The notes under the pieces are model-generated. The model saw only the letters and a program-made list of their open reading frames with translations. It made no database searches and was not told the DNA's origin. 64,000 nt of DNA from Thermaurantiacus tibetensis (GTDB lineage Bacteria; Pseudomonadota; Alphaproteobacteria; Sphingomonadales; Sphingomonadaceae): positions 682,001 through 746,000 of the forward strand of contig NZ_JACHTM010000001.1 of the NCBI RefSeq assembly GCF_015354055.1, written 5' to 3'. Of the stretch, positions 1-9,785 are shown piece by piece. A program made the translations under genes and the position numbers. Numbering within the stretch: position 1 is the first letter of the stretch; the number at the start of each line of letters is the position of its first letter.

Positions 1-362
1 TGTCGCCCCGGTTCCGCGGCGAGCATGCGCTCAGGCGCTACCCCAACGGCGAGGAGCGCTGCATCGCCTGCAAGCTGTGCGAGGCGGTCTGCCCGGCGCA
101 GGCCATCACCATCGAGGCCGAGGTGCGGGCCGATGGCTCGCGGCGCACCACCCGTTACGACATCGACATGACGAAGTGCATCTACTGCGGGCTGTGCCAG
201 GAGGCCTGCCCGGTCGATGCCATCGTCGAGGGCCCCAACTTCGAGTTCGCCGCCGAGACCCGCGAGGAGCTCATGTACGACAAGGAAAAGCTGCTGGCGA
301 ACGGCGAGCGCTGGGAGCGGGCGATCGCGGCCAACATCCAGGCCGACGCGCGCTACCGCTAG
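1..362 (+). CDS. nuoI: NADH-quinone oxidoreductase subunit I, 3' part
   Basis: This is the C-terminal 119 residues of the ferredoxin-like NuoI subunit, which carries two [4Fe-4S] clusters (N6a/N6b) in the peripheral arm of complex I and passes electrons from NADH toward quinone. Reading from base 3, two canonical CxxCxxCxxxCP motifs are visible: [12 protein letters not shown] at visible residues 20-31 and [12 protein letters not shown] at 59-70. The 5' end lies outside the window. The stop TAG ends at 362. It is followed by nuoJ, but with a 144-bp gap rather than the overlaps seen in the rest of the operon. The assignment is secure from the paired cluster motifs and the nuo context. Confidence 0.97.
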   Translation, partial: SPRFRGEHALRRYPNGEERCIACKLCEAVCPAQAITIEAEVRADGSRRTTRYDIDMTKCIYCGLCQEACPVDAIVEGPNFEFAAETREELMYDKEKLLANGERWERAIAANIQADARYR

Positions 363-506
363 CAGGCGCATGACTGCGCGCATCGGCGCCATGCACGGGC
401 GAGCCTCCTTCCTGCGCTTGCCGCCTCGGGCAGCGGCGGGTATGCGCCCCGTCAGGGTGCATCCTGCACCGCGCGTTCGTCACGAGACCGACCCCGTCGA
501 GACCCG
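363..506. other. nuoI-nuoJ intergenic gap with hairpin
   Basis: This 144-bp spacer is the only sizeable gap inside the nuo operon. It contains a perfect 6-bp inverted repeat, GGTGCA-TCC-TGCACC at 456-470, which could form a small hairpin in the mRNA, but no T-run follows, so it does not look like a terminator. An ATG at 370 opens a 46-codon frame that ends in the nuoJ start (TGA 508-510 overlapping GTG 507). Its Arg/Pro-rich product has no recognisable feature, so I do not call it a gene. Confidence 0.4.
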
Positions 507-1124
507 GTGATCCAGGCCGCCATCTTCTACCTTCTTGCCGGCGCGACCGTGCTTGCCGGCATCATGGTCATCTCGGCGCGCAACCCGGTGCACTCCGTGC
601 TGTGGCTCATCTTCGCCTTCGTGAACGCCGCGGGGCTGTTCCTCGTGATCGGCGCCGAGTTCCTCGCGATGCTGCTCGTCATCGTCTACGTGGGCGCCGT
701 CGCCGTCCTGTTCCTGTTCGTCGTGATGATGCTCGACATCGATTTCGCGACGCTGCGCGCGGGCGCCATGCGCTACCTGCCGCTCGGCCTGCTCCTCGGC
801 GCTGCGCTCAGCGTCGAGCTCTTGCTCGTCGCCTCCGCCTGGGAGGCTGGCGCAATCGCCCCTTCTGCGCCGCCGCGTTCGGGCCTCTCCAACACCCAGG
901 CGCTCGGCACGCTCCTCTACACGGACTATGTCTTCGTGTTCCAGGCAGCCGGCCTCATCCTGCTGACCGCCATGGTCGGGGCCATCGTGCTCACCCACCG
1001 CGAGCGCGCGGGCGTGAAGCGTCAGGACCCGTTCCGCCAGGCCTCGCGGACTCCGGCCGAGACCATCGCGCTTGCGCGGCCGGCCGTGGGTGCCGGTGTC
1101 GAGACGGAGGGCGGCGTCCGGTGA
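507..1124 (+). CDS. nuoJ: NADH-quinone oxidoreductase subunit J
   Basis: NuoJ (205 aa) is a membrane subunit (ND6 homologue) of the proton-pumping arm of complex I. The sequence shows five hydrophobic segments. The third, around residues 51-73, contains the conserved G-E-F-L-A...[17 protein letters not shown] pattern with the pi-bulge helix typical of ND6/NuoJ. A hydrophilic tail of about 40 residues ends the protein. The start is GTG at 507. The stop TGA overlaps the GTG start of nuoK (GTGA), implying translational coupling. Length and order are normal for the family. Confidence 0.96.
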   Translation: MIQAAIFYLLAGATVLAGIMVISARNPVHSVLWLIFAFVNAAGLFLVIGAEFLAMLLVIVYVGAVAVLFLFVVMMLDIDFATLRAGAMRYLPLGLLLGAALSVELLLVASAWEAGAIAPSAPPRSGLSNTQALGTLLYTDYVFVFQAAGLILLTAMVGAIVLTHRERAGVKRQDPFRQASRTPAETIALARPAVGAGVETEGGVR

Positions 1125-1426
1125 TCGGCATCGGCCACTATCTCGGCGTGAGCGCGATCCTGTTCACGCTCGGCGTGCTCGGCATCGCCCTCAACCGGCG
1201 CAACATCATCGTGATCCTCATGTCGATCGAGCTGATGCTGCTCGCCGTCAACATCAACTTCGTCGCCTTCTCGGTGTTCCTCGAGGACATGGTGGGCCAG
1301 ATCTTCGCCATGTTCGTGCTGACGGTTGCGGCCGCCGAGGCCGCGATCGGCCTTGCCATCCTCGTCACCTACTTCCGCAACCGCGGCACCATCGCGGTCG
1401 ATGACGCAAGGCAGATGCGCGGCTGA
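1121..1426 (+). CDS. nuoK: NADH-quinone oxidoreductase subunit K
   Basis: NuoK (101 aa, ND4L homologue) is a small three-helix membrane subunit of complex I that carries conserved glutamates of the proton pathway. The sequence has the family landmarks: an N-terminal H-Y-L-G segment, the motif [20 protein letters not shown] with its membrane glutamate, and the third helix containing the second glutamate in [13 protein letters not shown]. The start is GTG at 1121, overlapping the nuoJ stop. The stop TGA (1424-1426) shares its last base with the nuoL ATG. The length is exactly typical. Confidence 0.96.
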   Translation: MIGIGHYLGVSAILFTLGVLGIALNRRNIIVILMSIELMLLAVNINFVAFSVFLEDMVGQIFAMFVLTVAAAEAAIGLAILVTYFRNRGTIAVDDARQMRG

Positions 1427-3423
1427 TGCTCGAGGCTCTCGTCTTCCTGCCGCTTCTCGGCTTCCTGGCTGCCGGCATCGGCAACCGCGCCATCGGCGAC
1501 TTCGCCGCGAAGCTCGTCACCACCGGCTTCCTGTTCGTGTCGGCACTGCTCGCCTGGGTCATCTTCTTCCGCCAGTGGGGCGGGGAGGGCGCCTACACGG
1601 TCACGCTCGCCGAGTGGTTCACGAGCGGCACGCTCTCCGTCTCCTGGGCGCTCCACGTCGACATGCTGGTGGCGGTGATGCTGGTCGTCATCACCACGGT
1701 CTCGGCACTCGTCCACCTCTATTCCTGGGCCTACATGGCCGACGACCCGTCGCAGCCGCGCTTCTTCGCCTACCTCTCGCTCTTCACCTTCGCGATGCTG
1801 ATGCTGGTGACGGCCGATTCCATCGTCCAGATGTTCTTCGGCTGGGAGGGCGTGGGGCTCGCCTCCTATCTCCTCATCGGCTTCTGGTACCGGAAGCCGT
1901 CGGCCTGGAACGCGGCCATCAAGGCGTTCGTCGTCAACCGTGTAGGCGACTTCGGCTTCTCGCTCGGCATCTTCGGTCTCTTCCTGGTCTTCGGCACGCT
2001 CGACATCGGCGCGATCCTCGCGGCCGTGCCGGCGCACAAGGGCACGACCTTCGACTTCCTCGGGTCGGAGGTCGATGCGCTGACGACGATCGCCATCCTC
2101 CTCTTCATCGGCGCCATGGGGAAGTCGGCGCAGCTCGGGCTTCACACCTGGCTGCCCGACGCGATGGAGGGCCCCACCCCGGTCTCCGCCCTCATCCACG
2201 CCGCCACGATGGTGACGGCCGGCGTCTTCCTCGTCTGCCGCATGTCGCCGCTGTTCGAGGCCGCGCCTGCCGCGCTCGCCCTCGTCACCTTCGTGGGTGC
2301 TGCGACCGCGCTCTTCGCCGCCACCGTCGCCACCACCCAGCACGACATCAAGCGGGTCATCGCCTATTCCACCTGCTCGCAGCTTGGCTACATGTTCTTC
2401 GCCGCTGGCGTCGGGGCCTATGGCGCGGCGATGTTCCACCTCTTCACCCACGCCTTCTTCAAGGCGCTGCTGTTCCTCGGCGCGGGCTCGGTCATCCACG
2501 CGATGCACCATGAGCAGGACATGCGCTTCTACGGCGGGCTGCGCCGGCACATCCCGCTCACCTTCGCCGCCATGACGATCGGCACGCTCGCCATCACCGG
2601 CGTGTTCTACACCGCGGGCTACTATTCCAAGGACGGCGTGCTGTTCGCGGCCTACGCCCGCAGCACCGAACCCGCGCTCGTCGCCTTCTCAGTCGGTCTC
2701 TTCGCGGCCTTCCTGACGAGCTTCTACTCCTGGCGGCTCGTCTTCCTTACCTTCTTCGGCGAGCCCCGCTGGGCGGGCTCACCCCACATCGCCCACGCGC
2801 ACGCGCACGACGCCCATGCCGAGGCGGGCCATGGCGCCCACGGCCACGGCGCCGACCCGACGGCCGGCTACCACCCGCACGAGAGCCCGCCCTCGATGCT
2901 GGTGCCCCTCGTCCTGCTCTCGGCGGGCGCGCTGTTCGCCGGCCTGCTCTTCCATCAGGCCTTCATCGGGGCCGGGGAGGCCTTCTGGGCGGGGTCGCTC
3001 GTCCATGATCCCGCCTTCTACGCGAAGCTCCACGAGGTGCCTGCACTTGTCCACTGGGCGCCTGCCATCGCCATGGGTCTCGGGCTTCTGCTGGCGCTGC
3101 GGCAGTATGTGCTGAAGCCGGGCGCGGCCGAGGATTTCGTGCGCACCCTGCCCACGCTCCACCGCTTTCTCTACCGCAAGTGGTATTTCGACGAGCTCTA
3201 CGACTGGCTCTTCGTGCGCCCGGCGAAGCGGATCGGCCGCCTGCTTTGGACCGGTGGCGACCAGGGGCTCATCGACCGGTTGGGGCCCGATGGCCTTGCC
3301 GGGCTCGTCGGGGCGGGCGCCGCGGTCGCGCGCCGCTTCCAGTCCGGCTACCTCTACTTCTATGCCATGATGATGCTCGTCGGCCTTGCGGCGGCGATGA
3401 CGTGGCTGGCGCTCAAGGGCTGA
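1426..3423 (+). CDS. nuoL: NADH-quinone oxidoreductase subunit L
   Basis: NuoL (665 aa, ND5 homologue) is an antiporter-like proton-pumping subunit of complex I with a long lateral helix at its C-terminus. Conserved segments are visible: [18 protein letters not shown] with the essential glutamate, the [24 protein letters not shown] stretch (lysine and glutamate lie before and within it), and [21 protein letters not shown]. The C-terminal part contains further helices. An unusual His-rich loop occupies residues about 454-485, with ten histidines, between predicted membrane segments. The gene overlaps nuoK by one base, and nuoM starts one base after its stop. Confidence 0.97.
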   Translation: MLEALVFLPLLGFLAAGIGNRAIGDFAAKLVTTGFLFVSALLAWVIFFRQWGGEGAYTVTLAEWFTSGTLSVSWALHVDMLVAVMLVVITTVSALVHLYSWAYMADDPSQPRFFAYLSLFTFAMLMLVTADSIVQMFFGWEGVGLASYLLIGFWYRKPSAWNAAIKAFVVNRVGDFGFSLGIFGLFLVFGTLDIGAILAAVPAHKGTTFDFLGSEVDALTTIAILLFIGAMGKSAQLGLHTWLPDAMEGPTPVSALIHAATMVTAGVFLVCRMSPLFEAAPAALALVTFVGAATALFAATVATTQHDIKRVIAYSTCSQLGYMFFAAGVGAYGAAMFHLFTHAFFKALLFLGAGSVIHAMHHEQDMRFYGGLRRHIPLTFAAMTIGTLAITGVFYTAGYYSKDGVLFAAYARSTEPALVAFSVGLFAAFLTSFYSWRLVFLTFFGEPRWAGSPHIAHAHAHDAHAEAGHGAHGHGADPTAGYHPHESPPSMLVPLVLLSAGALFAGLLFHQAFIGAGEAFWAGSLVHDPAFYAKLHEVPALVHWAPAIAMGLGLLLALRQYVLKPGAAEDFVRTLPTLHRFLYRKWYFDELYDWLFVRPAKRIGRLLWTGGDQGLIDRLGPDGLAGLVGAGAAVARRFQSGYLYFYAMMMLVGLAAAMTWLALKG

Positions 3424-3424
3424 G

Positions 3425-4933
3425 ATGCTCTCGGCGATGATCCTCCTGCCGCTGGCGGCGGCGCTTCTCGTCCTCCGGCTCGAGGCCGCAGAGGCCCGCC
3501 TTGTCACGCTCGGCACCACGCTCCTGCTCCTCGTGATGGGCCTGTGGCTGTGGGCCGGTTTCGACTCGTCGACGGCAGCCTTCCAGTTCACCGAGCGCCA
3601 CGAGATCTTCGGCGGGCTGTTCAGCTGGCACCTCGGCATCGACGGGATCAGCCTCGTCCTCCTCCTCCTCTCCGTCTTCCTGATGCCGCTCTGTATCCTT
3701 GCCGGCTGGGAGTCGGTGAAGGAGCGGGTGCAGGAATATCTCGCGGCCTTCCTCGTCATGGAGGCGCTGATGATCGGCGTCTTCGCGGCAATGGACATCC
3801 TTCTTTTCTATCTGTTCTTCGAGGCGGGCCTCATCCCGATGTATCTCATCATCGGCATCTGGGGCGGCAAGCGGCGCATCTACGCCAGCTACAAGTTCTT
3901 CCTTTACACGCTCCTCGGCTCGGTGCTGATGCTGCTTGCCATCCTCTGGATGATCCGCGAGGCGGGCACCACCGACATTCCGGCGCTCATGGCCTTCGAC
4001 TTCCCGAAGAGCGCGCAGACCTGGCTGTGGCTCGCCTTCTTCGCGAGCTTCGCAGTCAAGATGCCGATGTGGCCGGTCCACACCTGGCTTCCCGACGCCC
4101 ACGTCGAGGCCCCGACCGCGGGCTCGATGATCCTCGCCGGCGTCCTTCTCAAGATGGGCGGCTACGGCTTCGTCCGCTTCTCGCTGCCCATGTTCCCCGA
4201 GGCGTCGGTCGAGCTCATGTGGCTCGTCTTTGCGCTCTCGATGGTGGCGGTGGTCTATACCTCGCTCGTCGCGCTCGCGCAGGCCGACATGAAGAAGCTC
4301 ATTGCCTATTCCTCGGTCGCCCACATGGCCTTCGTGACGGGCGGCCTGTTCGCCTTCAACCCGCAGGGGATCGAGGGCGCGATGGTGGTGATGCTCTCGC
4401 ATGGGCTCGTCTCGGCGGCGCTCTTCTTCTGCGTGGGCGTGATCTACGACCGGCTGCACACGCGCGAGATCGACCGCTACGGCGGTCTCACCACGAACAT
4501 GCCGCGCTATGCTGTCTTCTTCATGCTGTTCACCATGGCCTCGATCGCGCTGCCCGGCACCTCCGGCTTCGTGGGCGAGTTCCTGGCACTCCTCGGAATG
4601 TACAGTGCCTCGAGCTGGCTTGGCGTCGTGATGACGACGGGCATCATCCTGGGCGCTGCCTACATGCTCTGGCTCTACGCCCGGGTCGCCTTCGGCGAGC
4701 TCGACAAGCCCGACGTCGCGGCCATGCCCGATCTCAGGCCCCGCGAGTGGGCCGTCATGCTGCCGCTCGCTGCCGGCGTGCTCGCGATCGGCGTCCACCC
4801 GGCGCCCGTCATGGCGCCGCTCAAGGCTCCTGTGGCCGGGCTGGTCGCCAGGCTCGAGCGTGCGGAGGCGCCGAAGACGCCCGTCATTCGGCCGCAGGTC
4901 GCGGCCGTTGCCGCCGAAGGACCGGCCTCGTGA
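3425..4933 (+). CDS. nuoM: NADH-quinone oxidoreductase subunit M
   Basis: NuoM (502 aa, ND4 homologue) is the second antiporter-like proton-pumping subunit of complex I. The family signatures are the [20 protein letters not shown] segment with the membrane glutamate, [20 protein letters not shown], and [12 protein letters not shown] followed by a broken helix. About 14 transmembrane segments can be counted, as expected. The ATG at 3425 lies one base after the nuoL stop. The stop TGA overlaps the GTG start of nuoN (GTGA). Length and order are typical. Confidence 0.97.
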   Translation: MLSAMILLPLAAALLVLRLEAAEARLVTLGTTLLLLVMGLWLWAGFDSSTAAFQFTERHEIFGGLFSWHLGIDGISLVLLLLSVFLMPLCILAGWESVKERVQEYLAAFLVMEALMIGVFAAMDILLFYLFFEAGLIPMYLIIGIWGGKRRIYASYKFFLYTLLGSVLMLLAILWMIREAGTTDIPALMAFDFPKSAQTWLWLAFFASFAVKMPMWPVHTWLPDAHVEAPTAGSMILAGVLLKMGGYGFVRFSLPMFPEASVELMWLVFALSMVAVVYTSLVALAQADMKKLIAYSSVAHMAFVTGGLFAFNPQGIEGAMVVMLSHGLVSAALFFCVGVIYDRLHTREIDRYGGLTTNMPRYAVFFMLFTMASIALPGTSGFVGEFLALLGMYSASSWLGVVMTTGIILGAAYMLWLYARVAFGELDKPDVAAMPDLRPREWAVMLPLAAGVLAIGVHPAPVMAPLKAPVAGLVARLERAEAPKTPVIRPQVAAVAAEGPAS

Positions 4934-6378
4934 CGCTCCTCCAGTCGCTTTCCGTCGGCGCTCCTGAAGTGGTGCTGGCCGCCGGCATCTGCGTGCTCCT
5001 TCTCGTCGGCGCCTTCCGCGGGGACCGGGCGCTCGAGGGGCTTTCCTGGGCGTCGGTGCTGCTGCTGGCCCTTGCCGCCGTCCCCCTCTTCGATCAGGCG
5101 CCGGGGCGGCTTGCCGCCTGGAACGGTCTCTACGTGGCCGACGCCTTCTCCCGCCACCTCAAGCTTCTGGTCTTCCTCGGAAGCGCCGCAGCGATCCTCG
5201 TTGCCGTGCCCTACCTGCGGCGGCTTGCGACCGCCCGGTTCGAGTACCCGCTCCTCGTGCTTCTCGCGACGCTCGGGATGGCGATCATGGTCTCGGCGCA
5301 GAACCTGCTCAGCCTCTACGTCGGGCTCGAGCTCATGTCGCTGTCGGCCTATGTCCTCGCGGCCTTCCACCGTGACGAGTCGCGCTCCTCGGAAGCGGGC
5401 CTCAAGTATTTTGCGCTCGGCGCGCTGGCGTCCGGCCTCATGCTCTACGGCGCGAGCCTCGTCTACGGCTTCGCGGGTTCCACGAGCTTTGCCGATATCG
5501 CCAAGGCCTTCGTGGCCGGCGAGGTCCGGAACCTCGGCGCCCTCTTCGGCCTCGTCTTCCTGCTCGCGGCGCTCGCCTTCAAGGTCTCGGCCGTGCCGTT
5601 CCACATGTGGACGCCGGACGTCTACGAGGGCGCGCCGACCCCGGTCGTCGCCTTCTTCGCCACCGCGCCCAAGGTCGCGGCGATGGGGCTCATGCTCCGG
5701 CTGCTCTACGAGGCGTTCGGCGGCATGAAGGCCGACTGGCAGCAGATCGTGCTCGTGATGAGCATCGCCTCCATGCTGCTCGGCTCGGTTGCGGCCATCG
5801 CCCAGACCAGCATGAAGCGCCTGCTCGCCTACTCGGCCATCGCCAACATCGGCTTCGCCCTCATCGGGCTCGCCGCCGGCACCGCAGCCGGGGTGGAGGC
5901 CGTGCTCCTCTACCTTCTCGTCTATCTGGTGATGACGCTCGGCGCCTTCGTCGCGCTTCTCATGCTCGTCGATGCCGACGGCCGCCAGCTCGAGGACCTG
6001 GCCGACCTGGCCGGGCTTGCCCGCACCCGGCCGGGCATCGCGTCTGCGCTTGCCATCTTCATGTTTTCGCTTGCCGGAATCCCGCCCATGTTCGGCTTCA
6101 TGCCGAAGCTCGCCGTCTTCTCGGCGGCCGTGGAAGCTGGTCTCTGGCCGCTTGCCGTGCTCGGCGTGCTCGCAAGCGTGGTGGCGGCCTACTACTACCT
6201 CCGCGTGGTCAAGATCATGTTCATCGACCCGCCGGCCGGGGTGGTCGTGCTTCCGGGCGAGCAGGGGGTCAACCCGGCCGTCGTGGGGGCGGCTGCGGCC
6301 TTCTCCTCGCCGCTCGGCTACCTGCTGCTCGGCCCGCTTGCGGCCTGGGGCGCCGAGGCCGCGCGGGCGCTCGCGTGA
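4930..6378 (+). CDS. nuoN: NADH-quinone oxidoreductase subunit N
   Basis: NuoN (482 aa, ND2 homologue) is the third antiporter-like subunit of complex I. Recognisable segments include [20 protein letters not shown] with the conserved glutamate, [21 protein letters not shown], and [20 protein letters not shown]. Start choice: GTG at 4930 overlaps the nuoM stop and puts the hydrophobic N-terminus directly at the start, whereas longer forms of the frame would run through the nuoM gene. Its own TGA overlaps the GTG of birA, so the biotin ligase is probably read from the same transcript. Confidence 0.96.
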   Translation: MTLLQSLSVGAPEVVLAAGICVLLLVGAFRGDRALEGLSWASVLLLALAAVPLFDQAPGRLAAWNGLYVADAFSRHLKLLVFLGSAAAILVAVPYLRRLATARFEYPLLVLLATLGMAIMVSAQNLLSLYVGLELMSLSAYVLAAFHRDESRSSEAGLKYFALGALASGLMLYGASLVYGFAGSTSFADIAKAFVAGEVRNLGALFGLVFLLAALAFKVSAVPFHMWTPDVYEGAPTPVVAFFATAPKVAAMGLMLRLLYEAFGGMKADWQQIVLVMSIASMLLGSVAAIAQTSMKRLLAYSAIANIGFALIGLAAGTAAGVEAVLLYLLVYLVMTLGAFVALLMLVDADGRQLEDLADLAGLARTRPGIASALAIFMFSLAGIPPMFGFMPKLAVFSAAVEAGLWPLAVLGVLASVVAAYYYLRVVKIMFIDPPAGVVVLPGEQGVNPAVVGAAAAFSSPLGYLLLGPLAAWGAEAARALA

Positions 6379-7070
6379 TCGTCCTCGACGAGACGCCGAG
6401 CACGAGCGACTGGCTTCTCGCCCGCGTGGCGGAGCTGCCCGACGGCACCTGGGTGCGCGCCCGCCGGCAGACGGCAGGCCGCGGGCGGCAGGGCCGGCCC
6501 TGGCAGATGGCGGAAGGCAACCTGGCGGCCTCCGGGCTGGTCAGGCTCCGCCCCGGCGACCCGCCGGCCGAGCAGCTCGGCTTCGTGGCCGGCGTTGCCC
6601 TTCACCGGGTCGCGTCCGCCCACGCGCCCGAGGCCGGCATCCTCCTCAAGTGGCCCAATGATCTGCTGCTTCGTGGCGCGAAGCTCGCCGGCATCCTGCT
6701 CGACCGCGCGGGCGACCACGTGGTCGTGGGCATTGGCGTCAACCTCGCGCAGGCGCCCGACGTGTCCGGCCGCGCCACTGCCGCGTTCCCGCCGCCCCCG
6801 CCCGATCCGGACCGCTTCCTCGCCGAGCTGGCGGAGGCCTTCGCCGATTCGCTCGGGCTCTGGCGGGTGGAAGGCTTTGCGCCGATTGCCGCCGCGTGGC
6901 GCGCACGCAGCCTGCCGCCGGGCACGCCGATCCGTCTCGGCGACGGCCGGCGGGCGACCCTCGAGGATCTCGCCGACGACGGGGCGCTCCGCGTGCGGAC
7001 GGCCGAGGGCGTCGAGTCCCTGCGCGCAGGCGACATCTTCCTCGGCGCGCCGGAGCCGAGTGCCGCCTGA
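6375..7070 (+). CDS. birA: Biotin--[acetyl-CoA-carboxylase] ligase
   Basis: Biotin protein ligase (231 aa) activates biotin to biotinyl-AMP and attaches it to the biotin carboxyl carrier protein. The biotinyl-AMP loop TAGRGRQGRPW is at residues 33-43, and the KWPNDLLLRGAKLAGIL core holds the catalytic lysine. A small C-terminal beta domain follows. There is no N-terminal helix-turn-helix, so this is a monofunctional (class I) ligase and not a biotin repressor. GTG at 6375 overlaps the nuoN stop (GTGA), and the gene end shares one base with coaX. The nuoN-birA-coaX order is common in sphingomonads. Confidence 0.94.
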   Translation: MIVLDETPSTSDWLLARVAELPDGTWVRARRQTAGRGRQGRPWQMAEGNLAASGLVRLRPGDPPAEQLGFVAGVALHRVASAHAPEAGILLKWPNDLLLRGAKLAGILLDRAGDHVVVGIGVNLAQAPDVSGRATAAFPPPPPDPDRFLAELAEAFADSLGLWRVEGFAPIAAAWRARSLPPGTPIRLGDGRRATLEDLADDGALRVRTAEGVESLRAGDIFLGAPEPSAA

Positions 7071-7855
7071 TGCTGCTCGCGATCGACGTCGGCAACACCA
7101 ACATCGTCTTCGCGCTGTGCGAGGGCGCGGAGATCCGTCACCGCTGGCGGATCTCGACCGACGCGGCCCGCACGGCCGACGAATATGGGGTCTGGCTCCA
7201 CCAGCTGATGGCCATGAACGACGTGCCCCGGGCCACGGTCACGCACGCGATCATCGCCTCCGTGGTGCCGCAGACGCTGTTCAACCTCCGCGGGCTGGCG
7301 CGGAAGTATTTCGGGGTGGAGCCGCTGGTGGCAGGCGCGCCGGGCTTCGCCTGGGGCCTGCCGATCCGTCTGCCCAACCCGGCGGAAGTGGGGGCGGACC
7401 GGCTGGTCAACGCGGTGGCCGCCCACGCCGAGCACGACGGGCCGCTCGTCGTCATCGACTTCGGCACCGCGACCACCTTCGACGTGGTGGCGGCCGACGG
7501 CGGCTACGAGGGCGGGGTGATCGCGCCCGGCATCAACCTCTCGATGGATGCGCTCTACCGCGCCGCCGCCCGCCTGCCGCGGATCGCCGTCGAGCCGCCT
7601 CCGGAAGGGCAGGGCGCCATCGGCAAGGGCACGGTGCACGCCATGCAGTCGGGCGTGTTCTGGGGCTATGTGGGCCTCATCGAGGGGCTCGTCGAGCGGA
7701 TCACGCGCGAGATCGGCGCGCCGGCAACGGTGATCGCAACCGGCGGCCTTGCGCCGCTGTTCGGCCGGCACACAGGCGCGATCCACGCGGTCGACCCTGA
7801 CCTCACCATCAAGGGGCTCATCCGCCTCGACGCCGCGAACAGGGTCGCCGCGTGA
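7070..7855 (+). CDS. coaX: Type III pantothenate kinase
   Basis: CoaX (261 aa) phosphorylates pantothenate, the first step of coenzyme A synthesis. It belongs to the ASKHA-fold type III kinases, which are not feedback-inhibited by CoA. The N-terminal phosphate-binding motif DVGNTN is at residues 6-11. The GADR motif falls mid-protein, and the second nucleotide-binding motif DFGTATTFD follows, with GGVIAPG downstream. The ATG at 7070 shares a base with the birA stop (TGATG), and the stop overlaps the GTG of the ribonuclease J gene. Length is typical. Confidence 0.96.
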   Translation: MLLAIDVGNTNIVFALCEGAEIRHRWRISTDAARTADEYGVWLHQLMAMNDVPRATVTHAIIASVVPQTLFNLRGLARKYFGVEPLVAGAPGFAWGLPIRLPNPAEVGADRLVNAVAAHAEHDGPLVVIDFGTATTFDVVAADGGYEGGVIAPGINLSMDALYRAAARLPRIAVEPPPEGQGAIGKGTVHAMQSGVFWGYVGLIEGLVERITREIGAPATVIATGGLAPLFGRHTGAIHAVDPDLTIKGLIRLDAANRVAA

Positions 7856-9504
7856 CGACCCCGGGCGACGAGCTCCTGTTCCTGCCGCTCGGCGGCTCGG
7901 GCGAGATCGGCATGAACGTCAATCTCTATGGCTGCCGCGGCAAGTGGATCATGGTGGATCTCGGCATGACCTTTGCCGGCCCGGACATGCCCGGCGTCGA
8001 TCTGGTGCTGCCGGACCTCGCGTTCATCGAGGAGCGGCGCGCCGACCTCCTGGGTGTCGTCCTCACCCACGGGCACGAAGACCACATCGGGGCCGTGCCC
8101 TACCTCGCCGCCGACCTCGGCGTGCCGCTTTATGCCACGCCGTTCACGGCCGGGCTCGTGCGGCGGAAGCTCGAGGAGGAGGGGCTTCACCGCGACGTGC
8201 CGCTCCACGTGGTGCCGCTTGGAGGCAAGCTCGCGCTCGGCCCCTTCGCCTGCCGCTACGTGGCGCTCACCCACTCCATCCCCGAAGGCAACGCCCTCGT
8301 CATCGAGACGCCCCACGGGCGCATCTTCCACACCGGGGACTGGAAGCTCGATGACCGCCCGCTCATCGGCGACCCGGTGAACGAGGCGGAGCTGCGCGCG
8401 ATCGGCGAGGCGGGCGTGCTGGCCATGGTCGGCGACTCGACCAACGTCTTCAACCCGGAGGCGAGCGGTTCGGAGAGCGACGTGCGCGAAGGGCTGATGC
8501 GGCTCATCGCCGGCCGGCGGGCGGGCCGAGTCGTCGTCACCACCTTCGCCTCCAACGCGATGCGCATCCAGACGCTGGGCGAGGTGGCCCGCGCCACGGG
8601 CCGGCGGCTGGTGCTGGCGGGCCGGTCGCTCGAGCGGATCGTCGAGGTTGCCCGCGAGGCGGGCTACCTGCGCGACCTTCCTGGCCTCATGCCGCTCGAT
8701 GCCGCGGCGACGGCGCGGCCCGAAACCCTCCTCATCGCCTCGACCGGAACCCAGGGCGAGCCCCAGGCGGCGCTGGCCCGCATGGCGGAGGGCACCCACC
8801 CGCAGATCCGGCTCGAGCCGGGCGATCTCGTCGTCTATTCCTCGCGCCAGATCCCCGGCAACGAGCTGGCCATCGGCCGGGTGCAGAACGCGCTTGCGGC
8901 GCTTGGCGTCGAGATCGTGACCGACCGGCAGGCCCATGTCCATGTCTCGGGGCACCCCGGGCGTCCTGAGCTCGAGGCCATGTATGCGTGGATCCGCCCG
9001 CAGGTGGCGGTGCCCGTGCACGGCGAGCGGCGCCACATGGAGGAGCATGCGCGGCTGGCGCGGGCCTGCGGGGTGCCGCAGGCGGTGGTGCCGGTGAACG
9101 GCGCCGTCATCCGCCTGGCGCCCGGCGAGGCTGCCATCGTCGGCCACGTGCCGGCGGGGCGGCTGGTGCTCGACGGCGAGGTGATCCTGCCCGCCGACAG
9201 CACCACCATGGCAATGCGCCGGAAGCTCGCCTGGGGCGGGCTCATCGTCGTCACCCTCGTCTACGACCGGCGCGGCAGGCTTGCAGGTGACGTCGGCGTA
9301 CTTGCCCGCGGCGTGCCGGTCGAGGACGAGGAGGAGGCCTTCCTCGCCGACTGCGCCGAGGCTGCGGAAGAAGCCGCGCGCAAGGTGCCGCTTGCCGACC
9401 GGCGCCGGCTCGAGGACGAGGTGAAGCTCGCCGTCCGCCGGGTCGCGCGCAAGTGGACGGGCAAGAAGCCCTTAACCGAAGTCCAGATCCTCGACCTGGC
9501 ATGA
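7852..9504 (+). CDS. rnj: Ribonuclease J
   Basis: This 550-aa metallo-beta-lactamase-fold RNase has 5'-3' exonuclease and endonuclease activity in RNA decay and maturation. The zinc-binding HxHxDH motif is THGHEDH at residues 72-78. Further metal ligands sit in the LTHSIPEGN and HTGDWK segments. The beta-CASP region includes STGTQGEPQAAL, and VHVSGHPG together with PVHGERRHMEEH completes the family pattern. GTG at 7852 overlaps the coaX stop. The last codons overlap the ATG of the following DUF1467 gene. Confidence 0.95.
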   Translation: MTTPGDELLFLPLGGSGEIGMNVNLYGCRGKWIMVDLGMTFAGPDMPGVDLVLPDLAFIEERRADLLGVVLTHGHEDHIGAVPYLAADLGVPLYATPFTAGLVRRKLEEEGLHRDVPLHVVPLGGKLALGPFACRYVALTHSIPEGNALVIETPHGRIFHTGDWKLDDRPLIGDPVNEAELRAIGEAGVLAMVGDSTNVFNPEASGSESDVREGLMRLIAGRRAGRVVVTTFASNAMRIQTLGEVARATGRRLVLAGRSLERIVEVAREAGYLRDLPGLMPLDAAATARPETLLIASTGTQGEPQAALARMAEGTHPQIRLEPGDLVVYSSRQIPGNELAIGRVQNALAALGVEIVTDRQAHVHVSGHPGRPELEAMYAWIRPQVAVPVHGERRHMEEHARLARACGVPQAVVPVNGAVIRLAPGEAAIVGHVPAGRLVLDGEVILPADSTTMAMRRKLAWGGLIVVTLVYDRRGRLAGDVGVLARGVPVEDEEEAFLADCAEAAEEAARKVPLADRRRLEDEVKLAVRRVARKWTGKKPLTEVQILDLA

Positions 9505-9785
9505 AGTGGTATTCGCTCCTCGCCCTCTACCTCCTGTTCTGGACCTTCACCTTCTTCCTCGTGCTGCCATGGGGGGTGAAGACGAGCGCGGAGGCCGGCG
9601 AGCCGCTCGTGCCGGGCCAGGCACCGAGCGCGCCGCACGCGCCCATGCTGAAGCGCAAGGTCGTCGTGACCACGCTGCTTTCGGCCGTCTTCTTCCTGCT
9701 CTTCTGGGCTAACTGGGAGCTCGGGTGGATCACCCGGGAGCAGTTCTTCGCGCTCTTCTTCGACCCGGCGAAGCCCCGGCCCTAG
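9501..9785 (+). CDS. DUF1467 family small membrane protein
   Basis: A 94-aa protein with two hydrophobic segments (about residues 4-22 and 53-70), matching the DUF1467 family found beside ribonuclease J in many alphaproteobacteria. The short motif LPWGVKT after the first segment is characteristic of the family. Its function is not known. I chose ATG 9501 because it overlaps the rnj stop (ATGA) and starts right at the first membrane segment. Its stop TAG interlocks with the stop of the convergent gene on the minus strand in a CTAG (9782-9785), so the two transcripts meet tail to tail with no terminator between them. Confidence 0.85.
   Translation: MKWYSLLALYLLFWTFTFFLVLPWGVKTSAEAGEPLVPGQAPSAPHAPMLKRKVVVTTLLSAVFFLLFWANWELGWITREQFFALFFDPAKPRP

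Noticed and set aside
1369-2550. Long minus-strand open frames across nuoL, nuoM, sucA, fadH and other genes
   Set aside because: These are GC-skewed antisense frames rich in Arg, Glu and His, without motifs, opposite genes with unmistakable family signatures.
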